Source of the DNA: Treponema sp.
GTDB lineage: Bacteria > Spirochaetota > Spirochaetia > Treponematales > Treponemataceae
Assembly: GCA_024698325.1 (NCBI GenBank)
Contig: JAILRG010000144.1
Coordinates: 1-37,373, forward strand
DNA length: 37,373 nt
Direction of reading: 5' to 3'
Position numbers and translations under genes: made by a program. This document shows, piece by piece, positions 1 through 8,555 of the stretch. Under the pieces are notes generated by a model. That model saw nothing but the letters and a program-made list of their open reading frames with translations, did no database searches and was not told the origin of the DNA. Position 1 is the stretch's first letter; each line of letters opens with the position of its first letter.

Positions 1-443
1 TCCTTTCTTTTTCCCCAATTAGAATAAAATTTTTTTGGAAGAGAAATAATTATTTCTGTTTTTGTTTTGCATTTTTTGAAGCTATCGCTATTTTCTCGAT
101 GGCAACAACCGATGACAATTTGACCTGCAATTATGGGATAAATATTTTTTCCAATTACGATGTCATCAACTTTGAAAGTATGCCGAGATCCGTCTAAAAA
201 ATATTTAATTTTGTCAGAATGAATGTCATGTATTAACCGTGAGGGGATTTCTACAGAAAGAACATTTGATGTATCCGTTTCTGCATATTTTTGACCTTTT
301 GTGTCATAAGAGACTTCATCACGGTCATATCCTTCTGGTGTAAATAAATCATTCGCATTATCATCAAGAGAAAATTTTCGTGTATTGTAGCAATGAAAAT
401 TACCTTCATTATGCTTATCAATATAACTTAATATTTGCCCCAT
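1..443 (-). CDS. hypothetical protein, 3' part cut by window edge (possible NurA-like nuclease)
   Basis: An open frame starts at an ATG at 443 and runs without a stop to the left edge, giving about 147 residues of a longer protein. I do not recognise it with confidence. It has no signal peptide or membrane segment. The middle holds a 'FLDGSR' stretch followed by 'YPIIAGQIVIGCCHRE'. That layout (an Asp-Gly-Ser motif on a beta strand, then a hydrophobic strand) recalls the first catalytic motif of NurA-type nucleases, but this is a weak resemblance seen by eye. The gene is much richer in A+T than the core genes to its right. It is transcribed divergently from the XRE regulator at 566, from which it is separated by 122 bp holding two copies of a 14-bp repeat. 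The pairing suggests an acquired, regulator-controlled module that continues outside the window. Confidence 0.65.
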   Translation of the reverse strand, partial: MGQILSYIDKHNEGNFHCYNTRKFSLDDNANDLFTPEGYDRDEVSYDTKGQKYAETDTSNVLSVEIPSRLIHDIHSDKIKYFLDGSRHTFKVDDIVIGKNIYPIIAGQIVIGCCHRENSDSFKKCKTKTEIIISLPKKFYSNWGKRK

Positions 444-447
444 AAAT

Positions 448-521
448 AAAATTACTCACAGAAATAATGTATAAAACTAATTTACTCCTAGTTAGTTAGT
501 ATAGCACAAAATTACTCACAG
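448..521. promoter_or_regulatory. divergent control region with a 14-bp direct repeat (candidate operators)
   Basis: The sequence AAAATTACTCACAG occurs at 448-461 and again, identical, at 508-521, exactly 60 bp apart. One copy lies just upstream of the minus-strand ATG (443), the other about 45 bp upstream of the XRE start (566). Between them is a TAGTTAGTTAGTATAG stretch that could carry -10 elements. Paired identical sites next to a small HTH gene are typical of autoregulated operators, so these are the likely binding sites of the XRE protein. Binding is inferred. Confidence 0.45.
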
Positions 522-565
522 TTACAAACAATTTTGGCAATTTTGCTTGCTTTAATTGAGTATAT

Positions 566-886
566 ATGGAAAAACATCAGTCGCAATTCATTATGAATTT
601 AAAATATTACAGGGAACTACGCGGACTTTCCCAAGCCGAACTTGCTGGAATCATGGAATGTGGAACTGGTACGATTGGAAATCTAGAAGCTGGTTCCTCC
701 AAGCCTTCGTTCGATTTATTAATAAAGCTTGCCTATGCTTTAGAAGTAGAGCCATGCGATTTATTTTTGAGAAATTCAAGTAATGCACAAAAAGAAATAT
801 GCGATTTTTTACGAATGGAACTTCCACAGTATATAAAAGAAATTACCGATAAAAAATTTCCAATTCAAGAAACTGATAATAATTAA
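566..886 (+). CDS. XRE-family helix-turn-helix transcriptional regulator
   Basis: A 106-residue cytoplasmic protein. Residues of about 10-66 form a classic Cro/C1-type HTH: 'LKYYRELRGLSQAELA' (helices 1-2), 'TGTIGNLEAGSSKPS' (recognition helix and turn) and 'LLIKLAYALEVEPCDLFL' (helices 4-5). The remaining 40 residues are polar with no recognisable domain; they could be a dimerisation or ligand tail. The start is the first ATG before the HTH, with only a weak GAG upstream. It is divergent from the truncated ORF at 1-443, and the pair shares an AT-rich composition and a control region with duplicated 14-bp sites, so it probably represses itself and that neighbour. A strong terminator follows at 994. 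Family assignment is secure; the regulated function is unknown. Confidence 0.85.
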   Translation: MEKHQSQFIMNLKYYRELRGLSQAELAGIMECGTGTIGNLEAGSSKPSFDLLIKLAYALEVEPCDLFLRNSSNAQKEICDFLRMELPQYIKEITDKKFPIQETDNN

Positions 887-993
887 AATATAATTCTTAC
901 AAATAAAGCACTTAAAATTAATCAAGAACAGTAGGAAAACACAGTGCGTTTTTCTATATTTACACGAGTTTTCATCTTCCTATAAAAACAAAC

Positions 994-1036
994 ACGCCCC
1001 TTGCAAGGAATCTCTTCCTCTTAAGGGAGCGTTTTC
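994..1036 (+). terminator. Rho-independent terminator of the XRE gene
   Basis: Stem segments ACGC/GCGT, CCCTT/AAGGG and AGGAA/TTCCT nest around a TCTC loop, with a small internal loop and one bulged A. A GTTTTCATTTT tail follows on the plus strand. Confidence 0.7.
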
Positions 1037-1056
1037 ATTTTCTACGATTTAAAACG

Positions 1057-1086
1057 CACGAGGTCAGCCAAATGGCTGACCTCGTG
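1057..1086. repeat. perfect 14-bp inverted repeat, 2-nt loop
   Basis: CACGAGGTCAGCCA is followed by AA and its exact reverse complement. There is no T tract, so it is not an obvious terminator on the plus strand. It lies between the XRE terminator and the nifJ terminator. Confidence 0.7.
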
Positions 1087-1106
1087 TCATCTTTGAAATT
1101 GATTTG

Positions 1107-1147
1107 GCACGCCTGCGCATTTTGCATAGCAAAACAGCAGGTCGTGT
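1107..1147. repeat. second hairpin unit with TTTTGC-ATA-GCAAAA core
   Basis: The core TTTTGCATAGCAAAA (1120-1134) is a 6-bp stem with a 3-nt loop. It is flanked by GGCACG-CCTGC on the left and GCAGG-TCGTG on the right, which can pair with one bulge. The outer sequence GCACG...TCGTGTCAT also bounds the hairpin at 1057-1086. The core resembles the hairpins inside the 67-bp repeats at 9899 and 9985. Confidence 0.5.
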
Positions 1148-1164
1148 CATGGCGTTTTAAACCG

Positions 1165-1183
1165 CAGACGGCTTGACCGTCTG
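1165..1183 (-). terminator. probable terminator of nifJ
   Basis: CAGACGG/CCGTCTG, a 7-bp stem with a CTTGA loop (plus-strand reading), begins 14 bp past the nifJ stop. On the minus strand it is followed by CGGTTTAAAA, a modest T tract, so strength is uncertain. Confidence 0.5.
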
Positions 1184-1196
1184 TCGGCTTTCAAAA

Positions 1197-4100
1197 CTAT
1201 TTGTACAGCTCAATAAGCTTCTGGAGGTGTACGAAGCGTTCCTTAGCTGCCTGTTCGTTGCGGTCGAAGAGCACTTTTGCGCGCTCCGGGAACTTGCGGG
1301 TCAGAGCTGAGTAGCGTGTTTCGTTGTTCAGGAATGCCTGGTAAGAGCCGTCGCCTTCTTTTGAAGTCAGCGTGAACGGATTCTTGCCTTCTGCCTTGAG
1401 AGCCGGGTTGAAGCTGAAGAGGTTCCAGTAGCCAGCCTTTACAGCTGCCTTCATCTCGTCCTGGCAGTGGTTCATACCGCCCTTAACGCCGTGCAATTCA
1501 CACGGTGCGTAGCCGATAATCAGTGACGGACCGTTGTAAGCTTCTGCTTCCTGGATTGCTTTGAGAGCTTGTGCGGGGTTAGCGCCCAGTGCAATCTGTG
1601 CTACGTATACATAGCCGTAGCTCATTGCAATCTCAGCAAGAGATTTCTTGCCCATCTCTTTACCAGCTGCTGCGAACTGACAGACTTCACCAATGTTAGA
1701 AGCCTTAGATGCCTGTCCACCGGTATTTGAGTACATTTCAGTATCGAATACCATGACGTTTACGTTCTCGCCGGAAGCAAGTACGTGGTCAAGGCCGCCG
1801 AAGCCGATGTCATAAGCCCAACCGTCACCGCCGAAAATCCAGACAGATTTCTTCGGGAGGTAAGCTTTCTTCTCAAGGATCGGTTTTACGCAGTCGCAGT
1901 TTACTTTCTCAAGTTCTGCAACAAGAGCGTCGCTTGCAGCGCTGTTGGTCAGCGTATTGTCCTTGGTTTCCATAAACTTAGCAAATGCGTCTTTGAGACC
2001 TGCAGTTGCCTTGTCGCCCTCTGCGATTTCCTTGATTGATTCAATCAGGTTGTCGCGGATATACTTCTGGCCAGAGTACATACCCAGACCGTGCTGTGCG
2101 TTGTCCTCGAACAGAGAGTTAGACCAAGCCGGGCCTTTCTTTGAGTTCTTGTTGACAACATACGGGCTTGTTGCTGCCGGGCCGCCCCAGATTGAAGAAC
2201 AACCGGTAGCGTTAGAAATGTACATGTGCTCGCCGAAGAGCTGTGTAATCAGGCGGGCATAGCTTGTTTCTGCACAACCTGCACATGAGCCTGAGAATTC
2301 AAGCAGCGGCTGGTTGAACTGGCTTGCCATAACAGCCGGAAGTCCGTCTGCTTCGGGTTTCTTTGAAACATTTGCAACCAGGTAGTTCCATGCGGGCTGC
2401 TCGCTGAGTCTTGTCTCCTGCGGAACCATGGTGAGAGCCTGTACCGGACAGACAGTGGTACATTCGCCACAGCCCATACAATCAAGGGGAGAAACAGAAA
2501 TCGTGAACTTGTAGTCCTTGATTTTTGCGTTCTTTGCAGCAACAGCCTTGCCGCCGTTCTTCTCGACCTCTGCAGCTTCTGCATCGGTGAGCAGGTACGG
2601 GCGGATTGTTGCGTGTGAACAGACGAATGCACAGTTGTTACACTGAATACATTTTGCGCTGTCCCATTCCGGTACGTTGACAGCTGTACCGCGTTTCTCG
2701 TACTGAGAAGCGCCAAGCTGGAACTGACCGTCTGCGATGTCCTTGAATGCAGAAACGGGCAGGTTGTCGCCGTCCATCAAAGCAATCGGGTTCATCAGCT
2801 TTTCTACCATTTCTACGGTAGCTTTTTCGCCCTTGAGTGCGGGTTTTGCTGCATCTGCCGGCGGGTTAGCCCAGCTTTCCGGAATCTTAACCTCGTGCAG
2901 AGCGTTTGCACCCTGATCGATTGCCTGGCAGTTCATGTCTACCACTTCCTGTCCCTTCTTAGAGAACTTGGCAACGACCTTTTCCTTCATGTACTTGATA
3001 GCCTCTTCCGGCGGAAGCACTTTTGCAAGTGTGAAGAATGCTGACTGCAGAACAGTTGAAGTGCGCTTTCCAAGACCAATCTTGGTTGCGATATCAACAG
3101 CGTCTACAGTGTAAACTTTAATCTTGTTGTCGTAAATGTACTTCTTTGAAGCAGCCGGCAGGTGTTTGTCCAGCTCTTCGTCTGACCACTGACAGTTAAT
3201 CAGGAAGATGCCGTTCGGCTTAACATCCTGCACCATCTTGTAGCCCTTGATGATGTATGACTGGTTGTGGCAGGCAACAAGGTCAGCCTGGTTGATGTAG
3301 TACGGGCTGCGGATCGGTTTGTCGCCAAAGCGCAGGTGGCTGATGGTGATACCGCCAGTCTTCTTTGAGTCGTACTGGAAGTATGCCTGGATGTATTTGT
3401 CAGTGTGGTCACCGATGATCTTGGTAGAGTCTTTGTTTGCACCGACTGTACCGTCACCGCCGATACCCCAGAATTTGCACTCGATGGTGCCTTCTGCAGA
3501 AGTAATCGGAGCCGGTTTGACTTCCGGCAAAGACAGGTTGGTAACATCATCCACGATACCGATAGTAAAGCGGCTCTTGGGCTCTGCTTTCTCAAGCTCT
3601 TTGTAGATTGCGAATACGCTTGAAGGCGGTGTGTCTTTTGAACCCAGGCCGTAGCGTCCGCCAACGAGTGTAATGTCGTTCAGGCCTGCTTCGCGCAATG
3701 TTGTTGCAACGTCCAGGAAAAGCGGTTCGCCAAGAGAACCCGGTTCCTTGGTGCGGTCAAGAACTGCCAGCTTTTTAACGGTCTTGGGAAGCACGTTAAG
3801 GAATGCTTCTTTGACCCACGGGCGGTAGAGGTGAATCTTGATAAGACCAACTTTCTCGCCTTTCTTTGAGAGGTAGTCGATGACTTCTTCTGCAACATCG
3901 CAGATTGAGCCCATAGCGACGATTACGCGGTCTGCGTCCGGTGCGCCATAGTAGTCCATCAGCTTGTAGTTGGTGCCCAGCTTCTTGTTCACCATGTCCA
4001 GGTACTTCTGTACTACTTTCGGCAGGTTGTCGTATGTTGAGTTACAAGCTTCGCGGTGCTGGAAGAAAACGTCGCCGTTTTCGTGTGAGCCGCGCATTGC

Positions 4101-4739
4101 CGGGTGCTCAGGGTTCAAAGCGTGGTCTCGGAATGCTTTTACAGCGTCCATGTTGACCATGTCTTTCAGGTCAGCATAGTCCCAAAGCTCGATTTTCTGG
4201 ATTTCGTGTGACGTGCGGAAGCCGTCGAAGAAGTTGATGAACGGAACGTGGCCTTCGAGTGCTGAAAGGTGTGCAACCGGAGCCAAGTCCATGATTTCCT
4301 GCGGGTTTGATTCTGCCCACATTGCAAAGCCAGTCTGGCGGCAGGCGTATACGTCTGAGTGGTCGCCGAAGATGTTCAAAGACTGTGTTGCAACGGTACG
4401 TGCTGAAACATGGAAGACTGTCGGCAGCTGCTCTGCTGCAATCTTGAACATGTTCGGAATCATAAGGAGAAGACCCTGTGATGCGGTGAATGTAGTTGTC
4501 AGCGCACCAGAAGCAAGAGAACCGTGCACAGTACCCGCTGCACCAGCCTCTGATTCCATTTCGATAACCTTCGGTTTGGTGCCGAAGATATTTTTCTGTC
4601 CGTTTGCTGACCACTGGTCAACAAAGTCTGCCATCGGTGAAGACGGCGTAATCGGATAGATACCAGCTACTTCAGTGAACGCATACGCTACGTGCGCTGC
4701 CGCCTGGTTTCCGTCCATTGACTGTTTCTTTCTGGACAT
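1197..4739 (-). CDS. nifJ: pyruvate:ferredoxin (flavodoxin) oxidoreductase
   Basis: Converts pyruvate and CoA to acetyl-CoA and CO2 and passes two electrons to ferredoxin or flavodoxin, the central step of fermentative pyruvate use in anaerobic spirochaetes. The 1180-residue length is that of the single-chain homodimeric enzyme. In order: N-terminal pyrimidine-binding domain with 'YPITPSSPM' (28-36); domain II; gamma domain with 'GIGGDGTVGANK' (425-436); two ferredoxin-type clusters, Cys 697/700/703/707 and 754/757/760/764; the proximal-cluster cysteines 819, 822, 847 and 1080; and the TPP-binding core 'GGDGWAYDIGFGGLDH' (970-985) with 'SNTGGQASKAS'. All cluster ligands are present, so it should be active. 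The start follows a perfect AGGAGG 4 nt upstream. It is transcribed alone: the next upstream gene ends more than 120 bp away and a hairpin follows. Its codon use is that of a highly expressed gene. Confidence 0.98.
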   Translation of the reverse strand: MSRKKQSMDGNQAAAHVAYAFTEVAGIYPITPSSPMADFVDQWSANGQKNIFGTKPKVIEMESEAGAAGTVHGSLASGALTTTFTASQGLLLMIPNMFKIAAEQLPTVFHVSARTVATQSLNIFGDHSDVYACRQTGFAMWAESNPQEIMDLAPVAHLSALEGHVPFINFFDGFRTSHEIQKIELWDYADLKDMVNMDAVKAFRDHALNPEHPAMRGSHENGDVFFQHREACNSTYDNLPKVVQKYLDMVNKKLGTNYKLMDYYGAPDADRVIVAMGSICDVAEEVIDYLSKKGEKVGLIKIHLYRPWVKEAFLNVLPKTVKKLAVLDRTKEPGSLGEPLFLDVATTLREAGLNDITLVGGRYGLGSKDTPPSSVFAIYKELEKAEPKSRFTIGIVDDVTNLSLPEVKPAPITSAEGTIECKFWGIGGDGTVGANKDSTKIIGDHTDKYIQAYFQYDSKKTGGITISHLRFGDKPIRSPYYINQADLVACHNQSYIIKGYKMVQDVKPNGIFLINCQWSDEELDKHLPAASKKYIYDNKIKVYTVDAVDIATKIGLGKRTSTVLQSAFFTLAKVLPPEEAIKYMKEKVVAKFSKKGQEVVDMNCQAIDQGANALHEVKIPESWANPPADAAKPALKGEKATVEMVEKLMNPIALMDGDNLPVSAFKDIADGQFQLGASQYEKRGTAVNVPEWDSAKCIQCNNCAFVCSHATIRPYLLTDAEAAEVEKNGGKAVAAKNAKIKDYKFTISVSPLDCMGCGECTTVCPVQALTMVPQETRLSEQPAWNYLVANVSKKPEADGLPAVMASQFNQPLLEFSGSCAGCAETSYARLITQLFGEHMYISNATGCSSIWGGPAATSPYVVNKNSKKGPAWSNSLFEDNAQHGLGMYSGQKYIRDNLIESIKEIAEGDKATAGLKDAFAKFMETKDNTLTNSAASDALVAELEKVNCDCVKPILEKKAYLPKKSVWIFGGDGWAYDIGFGGLDHVLASGENVNVMVFDTEMYSNTGGQASKASNIGEVCQFAAAGKEMGKKSLAEIAMSYGYVYVAQIALGANPAQALKAIQEAEAYNGPSLIIGYAPCELHGVKGGMNHCQDEMKAAVKAGYWNLFSFNPALKAEGKNPFTLTSKEGDGSYQAFLNNETRYSALTRKFPERAKVLFDRNEQAAKERFVHLQKLIELYK

Positions 4740-4861
4740 ACGTCCTCCTATAAAAGTTATGGGAAAGTTAAGAAAAAACTTTAATACAAATACAGAATAA
4801 ACCTATAAAGCAAATCTTTCAAGCAAAAGAAAGATACAGTGTTTGTATAATACCGCCACTT

Positions 4862-6760
4862 TTAGTTCTTGTTTTCGGCATAATAGTGTTCTAACGCCGG
4901 CCTGCAGGTAACGAAAATCACCTCAAGGTCGGGGTCAAACTGCTTTCCCATGCCGTCAATCATGATTTTGTTTGCCTGTTCAAAGCTCATAGGTTCTTTG
5001 TAGCAGCGTTCGCTTACCAGCGCATCGTAGACGTCTGCCACAGCCATGATGCGGGCTTCAAGCGGAATCCCCTCCCCTGCTTTGCCGCCGGAGTTTCCTT
5101 CCGGGTAGCCGCTGCCATCCCAGCGTTCGTGGTGGTAGCGGGCAATGTTGTAGGCGATGTCTACAAAGGTTTTTTCTTCAATATCCCGGAGAACCAGATT
5201 TACGATTTCGCCACTGTGTTCGGAATGTGTTTTCATAATAGAAAACTCTTCGTCGGTTAGCTTTCCGGGCTTGCAAAGGATGCTTGTGTCGATAAAAATC
5301 TTTCCCAGGTCGTGCATTGGAGCTGCGCGAATAATGTCTTCCCCGATTTTTTGAGTTATTGCCTTAAATTTGGGATGCGCAGTTCCTTCTTTGTTGCGTC
5401 GCTGGATTTCTTCCACAAGATATTTAACTACGGCACTGGTGCGTTTTACATGGCCGCCGGTGTTGCCGTCGCGGGAGCCAATCATATCACCGAGGCTTGC
5501 GACGATTCGCTGCTGTATTTCCTGAATATGCAGGGTGCGTTCTGCGACCTCATTACTTAAATCGGTGGCAAAGCGCTCCATCATCTGGGCGTTTTCTTCC
5601 CGTTCCCGCACTTCTTCATCTACATCGCGCAGGCCGAAAATGACTTCTACAGGTTCGTTTTGTTTGTTGCGCTTACAGACGATGATGCTTGAGCGGTACC
5701 AGCGGGCGGTTCCCGGGCCGTGTAAATCCGCGCTCTTAAAATCTGTGTGGAATGTGTCGTTGTTGAGAAGCCGCTGCTTTAAGGTTTTGATATCGTAAAA
5801 TTCCCGGACTTCTTTACTGCAGCCGGAGCCGTAAAATGTTGTCGGCACGCCTACTAATGCGGCTGTTGCGCTGGTGTATTTTTCGAAAAAGCGATGCAAG
5901 AGTTCTGTTGCGCGGATTTCCTGGAAGCTGTCTTCGAGAAGGTTTACCTTATACAAAATGGCATAAATACGGGAAACGGCACGAAGCACGGTGTTAGATT
6001 CCCGTTTTAAGTTAGAGAATGTCAGGATAAAGGTGATTCTGATGACTAACAGCATAATCCAGACGGCAAAGGCTGCAATCAGCAGCTTGGGTTTGGTTCC
6101 CTGCAGAATGCCGCGGGTAAGCATGTAGTAGATGGTGCTGTTAAAGGCTAGATTCTGTCCCTTTAAGTGATAGAAAATAAAACCGATGATTGTTTTTCCC
6201 GCTTCGTCGCTAAATGCTTTTACCGGAAACTCCCCCGAGATTTCTGATGGCCGGTACAAAATGTAATCTCCGGGAGACAGCGGAATGTACAAATCCTGAG
6301 AAACGTAAAAATGTTGCAGCGTGATGTCTTCATCCTTGTAGTCGCGTAAATCCAGTTCCTGCGAAATCATTTTGCCGGTTTCTGGTATTGTCTGGTGAAT
6401 GTCCACGGTGCCACACCAGGAATTATTGATGTAGCATTCTTTTAAGACATCAATTCTTAATTTCCAGTCTGAGATGACGTAATCGCTGTAATTTTTGACG
6501 GTGCAGTCGTAGGTTGTGCCGGTAAATGTAACGATTTGATTCTGGAACGCTATATCACGCTTATCCCACGAATCAGCAATGCCTGCACGCGGGTGTAAAT
6601 CGACCGTACATTCTGTGCTTTCGCCCTCGGTAACTGTTCTTTCGGTGTGGTTGAATGTATACGTGGTGTAAAGATGCAGCATAAACCCGCTGAAAATTGC
6701 GAGTAAAGAGATGATAAATAAGCAAAGAATGATAACGTTAGTTTTCGTTTCCTTTTCCAT
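4862..6760 (-). CDS. membrane-anchored HD-GYP c-di-GMP phosphodiesterase with periplasmic sensor
   Basis: A 632-residue inner-membrane protein predicted to hydrolyse cyclic di-GMP. Membrane segments lie at about 8-30 and 226-248, leaving a periplasmic domain of roughly 195 residues. Within it, 'NYSDYVISDWKLRIDVL' and 'YINNSW' (Trp99, Trp115) resemble the strand-and-tryptophan pattern of family 2 carbohydrate-binding modules, so it may sense a polysaccharide; that is inference by eye. A PAS-like region (about 265-385) and a helical linker lead to the HD-GYP domain (about 425-615): 'HDLGK' at 483-487, 'HHERWDGSGYP' at 543-553. All metal-ligand motifs appear intact. It is the second gene of an operon: the upstream EAL gene ends 16 bp before it, and its AGGA site lies in that gap. 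Placing two unrelated c-di-GMP phosphodiesterase types in one operon points to control of motility or attachment. Confidence 0.93.
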   Translation of the reverse strand: MEKETKTNVIILCLFIISLLAIFSGFMLHLYTTYTFNHTERTVTEGESTECTVDLHPRAGIADSWDKRDIAFQNQIVTFTGTTYDCTVKNYSDYVISDWKLRIDVLKECYINNSWCGTVDIHQTIPETGKMISQELDLRDYKDEDITLQHFYVSQDLYIPLSPGDYILYRPSEISGEFPVKAFSDEAGKTIIGFIFYHLKGQNLAFNSTIYYMLTRGILQGTKPKLLIAAFAVWIMLLVIRITFILTFSNLKRESNTVLRAVSRIYAILYKVNLLEDSFQEIRATELLHRFFEKYTSATAALVGVPTTFYGSGCSKEVREFYDIKTLKQRLLNNDTFHTDFKSADLHGPGTARWYRSSIIVCKRNKQNEPVEVIFGLRDVDEEVREREENAQMMERFATDLSNEVAERTLHIQEIQQRIVASLGDMIGSRDGNTGGHVKRTSAVVKYLVEEIQRRNKEGTAHPKFKAITQKIGEDIIRAAPMHDLGKIFIDTSILCKPGKLTDEEFSIMKTHSEHSGEIVNLVLRDIEEKTFVDIAYNIARYHHERWDGSGYPEGNSGGKAGEGIPLEARIMAVADVYDALVSERCYKEPMSFEQANKIMIDGMGKQFDPDLEVIFVTCRPALEHYYAENKN

Positions 6761-6776
6761 ACCGTGTTCCTAAAGC

Positions 6777-8501
6777 TTAAGGTTCAGAAGTCTCCCATTG
6801 CATTCCTTTTGCCCTGGTGAATTCCCTGCATTCTTCAAGAGGTAGCGGCTTGCTGAACAAATAGCCCTGCGCTTTATTGCAGCCGACTTTCTTTAAGAAA
6901 TCAAAATGTTCCTGTGTTTCTACGCCTTCGGTAAGCGCCTGAAGCCCCATTTCCTGAGCGGCATAGACTATGTAATACAAGAGCGTGCCGGCATTGGGAT
7001 TGTTTTTCATGCTGCGCAGGAATTTCATATCCAGTTTGAGGAGGTCGAACGAGTATTCACTAAGAACATTGAGCGAAGAGTAGCCGCTTCCAAAGTCATC
7101 AATCCAAATCTGATACCCGTTTGCGCGGAAGCGGTCAATTTCGTACTTTAGCGCTCCCGTTGTATCGTTTAGCGAGCTTTCGGTGATTTCGATGTCCAGA
7201 AGATATTTGGGCATGTTGTATTTTTCGCAGTAGCCGTTAACAATGTCGAAAATATTGCACAGCTGGAAGTCCAGCCGCGACAGGTTTACTGATACCGGAA
7301 CAACAGGTTCCCCTGCATCGCTCAGTTTGTTGTAGTCGGCGCAAACCCTGTGCACAATGTAGCTGTCGAGCTTATGAATCAGATGAAAGTTTTCGAGCGT
7401 TTCGATAAAGTCCTGCGGAGACAGCATGCCGTGTACCGGATCCTGCCAGCGCGCTAATGCCTCGTATCCGCAGATTTCCCCTGTGGCGACTCTGATGACC
7501 GGCTGGTAGAACACTTTGATAAAGTCGTTTTCAATTGCTTCGTCGATGTGGTCTGCAATGTACTGCTGAGTGCGCAGTTTTCTGCTGATGTCAGTATCGT
7601 ATACTGCGAAGTGAACGTCGTAGTGTTGTTTGATGTTGTTGCAGGCCAGTCTGGCCCTGTCGCAGGCAAATCCTGCTTCGTCGCAGGTGTCTTCCAGGTA
7701 GTAAATGCCGGCTTTTAGCTCTATGCGGACGCCGGGAATGATTTTCTTTACTTTCTTGTAGACATCCTCGACTAGCTCCTCGACATTTGGCGCATGTGTG
7801 CAGACGATAAAGTGGTCGTTTGAAAGCCGCGCTGCAAAATGCTCCGGAAAAGCCTGATGAATGATGGCAGAAACGTCGCAGAGCAGCTCGTCTCCTTTCT
7901 GGAAGCCGTAGCGCTCGTTGAACAGCTTAAAGCTTGCGATGTCAAAATGGACGAATGCCATGCCCTTTAGGCGGTCTTCGCGGGAGAACAATTTTTTCTG
8001 CACTTCTTCATGGAAGTAGCGCATATTGAACAGCCCGGTTAAAAGGTCGTTGTTGCGGCTCAGGGCAAAGACGTGTTCTTCGGCAAAGCTGGAGTTGGAA
8101 TGGTTAAAGTATTCATCCTTGTCCATGTCTACGATGAATACGTAAAAGTAGCTTTTGCCGTTCGGACTGTGGACGAGATGGCCGAAATCTTCGACATAGC
8201 GGATTTTATTGTCTTTTGTTTGAATGCGGTAGCGGACATAGTCGTGCCGTTTGCCGGAATGAAGCGTCTGGCTCTGTATCGCATTTTCGATTTTGTATAA
8301 GTCTTCGTGATAAACCATGCCCATAAAGCTGTTATTGGTAAAGGCGCGAAAATCTTTTATGTCGGTACAGCCGAAGAGTTTTATGACGTTTGCATCAGCA
8401 TACACTATTTCCTCGGGTTCTTGTGCGTTGTAGATGAAGAAACCGCCGGGAACAGAATCTGGAATGGTGTAATAATCAGCAGCGAGGTCGTTATCCGTCA
8501 T
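6777..8501 (-). CDS. PAS - degenerate GGDEF - EAL protein, predicted c-di-GMP phosphodiesterase
   Basis: A 574-residue cytoplasmic protein with no membrane segment. Residues of about 17-130 form a PAS domain ('PGGFFIYNAQEPEEIVYAD'). Residues 150-305 are GGDEF-like, but the active-site motif reads 'RLSNDHF' (225-231) in place of RxGGDEF, so this domain cannot make c-di-GMP and may only bind GTP or act structurally. The EAL domain (about 315-565) keeps 'YEALARW' (346-352), 'NLSR' (406-409), 'IEITESS', 'DDFGSGYSS' (468-476) and 'EGVET' (525-529), so it should cleave c-di-GMP to pGpG. It is first in the operon with the HD-GYP gene. An AGGGA site lies 6 nt before the ATG. It is divergent from pfp, with a 114-bp shared promoter region. 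The domain call is firm; the signal sensed by the PAS is unknown. Confidence 0.94.
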   Translation of the reverse strand: MTDNDLAADYYTIPDSVPGGFFIYNAQEPEEIVYADANVIKLFGCTDIKDFRAFTNNSFMGMVYHEDLYKIENAIQSQTLHSGKRHDYVRYRIQTKDNKIRYVEDFGHLVHSPNGKSYFYVFIVDMDKDEYFNHSNSSFAEEHVFALSRNNDLLTGLFNMRYFHEEVQKKLFSREDRLKGMAFVHFDIASFKLFNERYGFQKGDELLCDVSAIIHQAFPEHFAARLSNDHFIVCTHAPNVEELVEDVYKKVKKIIPGVRIELKAGIYYLEDTCDEAGFACDRARLACNNIKQHYDVHFAVYDTDISRKLRTQQYIADHIDEAIENDFIKVFYQPVIRVATGEICGYEALARWQDPVHGMLSPQDFIETLENFHLIHKLDSYIVHRVCADYNKLSDAGEPVVPVSVNLSRLDFQLCNIFDIVNGYCEKYNMPKYLLDIEITESSLNDTTGALKYEIDRFRANGYQIWIDDFGSGYSSLNVLSEYSFDLLKLDMKFLRSMKNNPNAGTLLYYIVYAAQEMGLQALTEGVETQEHFDFLKKVGCNKAQGYLFSKPLPLEECREFTRAKGMQWETSEP

Positions 8502-8527
8502 ATATCGTCCCTTATATTTCTAGCTTT

Positions 8528-8555
8528 TTGGACTATGGTGCGTTACACTTACGAT
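8528..8555 (+). promoter_or_regulatory. candidate promoter of pfp
   Basis: TTGGAC (8528-8533), a 16-bp spacer and TACGAT (8550-8555) lie about 60 bp upstream of the chosen pfp start. An alternative -10, GATACT, overlaps it. A GGAG ribosome site precedes the ATG. Confidence 0.35.

Larger units (their letters stand above)
887..1196. other. 310-bp gene-free stretch with stacked hairpins
   Basis: No credible ORF on either strand. It contains, in order: an AT-rich tail after the XRE gene, an intrinsic terminator (994-1036), a perfect 14-bp inverted repeat (1057-1086), a second hairpin with a TTTTGC/GCAAAA core (1107-1147), and a 7-bp hairpin (1165-1183) just past the nifJ stop. The two middle hairpins share the flank GCACG...TCGTGTCAT, so they look like related copies of one repeat unit. 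Confidence 0.6.

Noticed and set aside
1785-4659. Several long ORFs on the opposite strand or in other frames of nifJ
   Set aside because: They lie wholly inside a strongly conserved gene and their translations are low-complexity, without any family motif; they are codon-bias shadows.
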